Of a stretch of 5,567 nucleotides of DNA, positions 5,065 to 5,567 are shown one piece after another. The DNA lies in the NCBI GenBank assembly GCA_024684155.1, contig JAIKXK010000177.1, forward strand, positions 1 to 5,567. Reading direction: 5' to 3'. The DNA is from Lachnospiraceae bacterium (lineage in GTDB: Bacteria > Bacillota > Clostridia > Lachnospirales > Lachnospiraceae). Made by a program: the position numbers and the translations under genes. Numbering within the stretch: the first letter of the stretch is position 1; the number at the start of each line of letters is the position of its first letter. The notes below the pieces were generated by a model. It was not told the origin of the DNA. It was given only the letters and a program-made list of their open reading frames with translations, and made no database searches.

Positions 5065-5567
5065 ATGGACCGAGTGATAAGTTATGAAATAAAAAGAGAA
5101 TATAAAGATATGTGGTCCTTCTTTAAGGAGAAAAAATATCCGAAGTCTTTGCGTACGCAACTGAAGCAACATCCTTCTCAGGTGCAGCTGAATGGGAAGG
5201 AAACTTTTTTATATGAATCTATGGAAAAAGGGGATTGGTTGGAAATTACCATAAAAGAAAACCAACAATCTTCCATGAATTTAAAACCTTTAGATGTAGC
5301 TATTGATGTGGTTTATGAAGATGAGGATATCTTAGTGGTAAATAAACCGGCGGGTATGTCCATCCATCCATCTGTAAGACATTATGAAGATTCTTTGGCC
5401 AATGCGATTTTGTCTTATCTAGAGAAAAAAGGAGAGCGTATCATTTTTCGCTGTGTGAATCGGTTGGATAAAGAGACTTCCGGGTTAACAGTGATTGCAA
5501 AAAATATGTTGGCAGGAGCGATTCTTTCTGAAGAAGTAAAGCATAAGGAAATGAAGCGGGAATATCG
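5065..5567 (+). CDS. RluA-family pseudouridine synthase, N-terminal part (3' truncated)
   Basis: The first 167 residues of an enzyme that isomerises uridine to pseudouridine in rRNA or tRNA; the gene continues past the window. Residues about 15-63 form a short S4-like RNA-binding region (SLRTQLKQHP, then VQLNG and GDWLEITI). The catalytic domain begins near 80, with VVYEDEDILVVNKPAGMSIHPS (82-103) and the motif II segment NRLDKETSGLTVIAKN (132-147). The catalytic aspartate is D135 in R-L-D. The common HRLD is NRLD here, a variant I believe occurs in clostridial homologues. GGAG (5055-5058) lies 6 nt before the ATG at 5065. No convincing promoter was seen in the 26 nt after the corA terminator, so expression may rely on read-through or a promoter inside corA. 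The modified uridine (RluC, RluD or RluA type) cannot be told from this fragment. Confidence 0.92.
   Translation, partial: MDRVISYEIKREYKDMWSFFKEKKYPKSLRTQLKQHPSQVQLNGKETFLYESMEKGDWLEITIKENQQSSMNLKPLDVAIDVVYEDEDILVVNKPAGMSIHPSVRHYEDSLANAILSYLEKKGERIIFRCVNRLDKETSGLTVIAKNMLAGAILSEEVKHKEMKREY

Noticed and set aside
4889..5077. 62-codon + strand open frame across the corA end
   Set aside because: It overlaps the corA TM2 coding region and the downstream terminator and ends inside the pseudouridine synthase gene; it has no convincing ribosome binding site.

Overview
The window reads as a piece of chromosome from a low-GC Gram-positive anaerobe of the Clostridia, most likely a Lachnospiraceae-type gut commensal. 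The support is AT-rich coding DNA, strong AGGAGG-like ribosome binding sites about 5 nt from the starts, short intergenic gaps, intrinsic terminators with T-tracts, and the protein families present (GPH sugar symporter, Fe-dependent alcohol dehydrogenase, CorA, RluA-type synthase). This placement is inferred from style and families, not from a marker gene. All genes lie on the + strand. No mobile element, CRISPR array, tRNA or rRNA was seen.

Layout: (1) 2-421 is the C-terminal end of a GPH/MelB-type sugar:cation symporter, closed by a strong terminator (444-477). (2) A promoter with an extended -10 (476-503) starts a four-gene cluster: a PLP-dependent threonine-aldolase-like enzyme (543-1571), an unrecognised 89-residue protein (1624-1893), an iron-containing alcohol dehydrogenase (1940-3139) and a HAD phosphatase resembling phosphoglycolate phosphatase (3141-3785). 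The last two are separated by one base. (3) 3786-4055 is a 270-nt gap that holds a promoter and a structured leader. (4) corA, a Mg2+ (or Co2+/Ni2+) channel, spans 4056-4997 and ends in a strong terminator (5007-5038). (5) 5065-5567 is the start of an RluA-family pseudouridine synthase, cut by the window edge.

How the genes fit together: threonine aldolase splits threonine into glycine and acetaldehyde, and an Fe-ADH could reduce the acetaldehyde to ethanol. The cluster may therefore be a small threonine/aldehyde disposal unit (inference).

The most interesting part is the corA leader. It carries a 23-codon open frame (3899-3970) behind a near-perfect Shine-Dalgarno, a 9-bp closing stem (3891-3899/3952-3960), a 10-bp antiterminator (3956-3965/3986-3995), an intrinsic terminator (3979-4005), a 13-bp long-range alternative pairing (3947-3959/4019-4031), and a hairpin that can mask the corA ribosome binding site (4027-4034/4042-4049). 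Several of these are mutually exclusive. The region matches no metal riboswitch consensus I know, including M-box. It is a good candidate for an undescribed Mg2+-responsive attenuator, acting through a leader peptide, an aptamer, or both.
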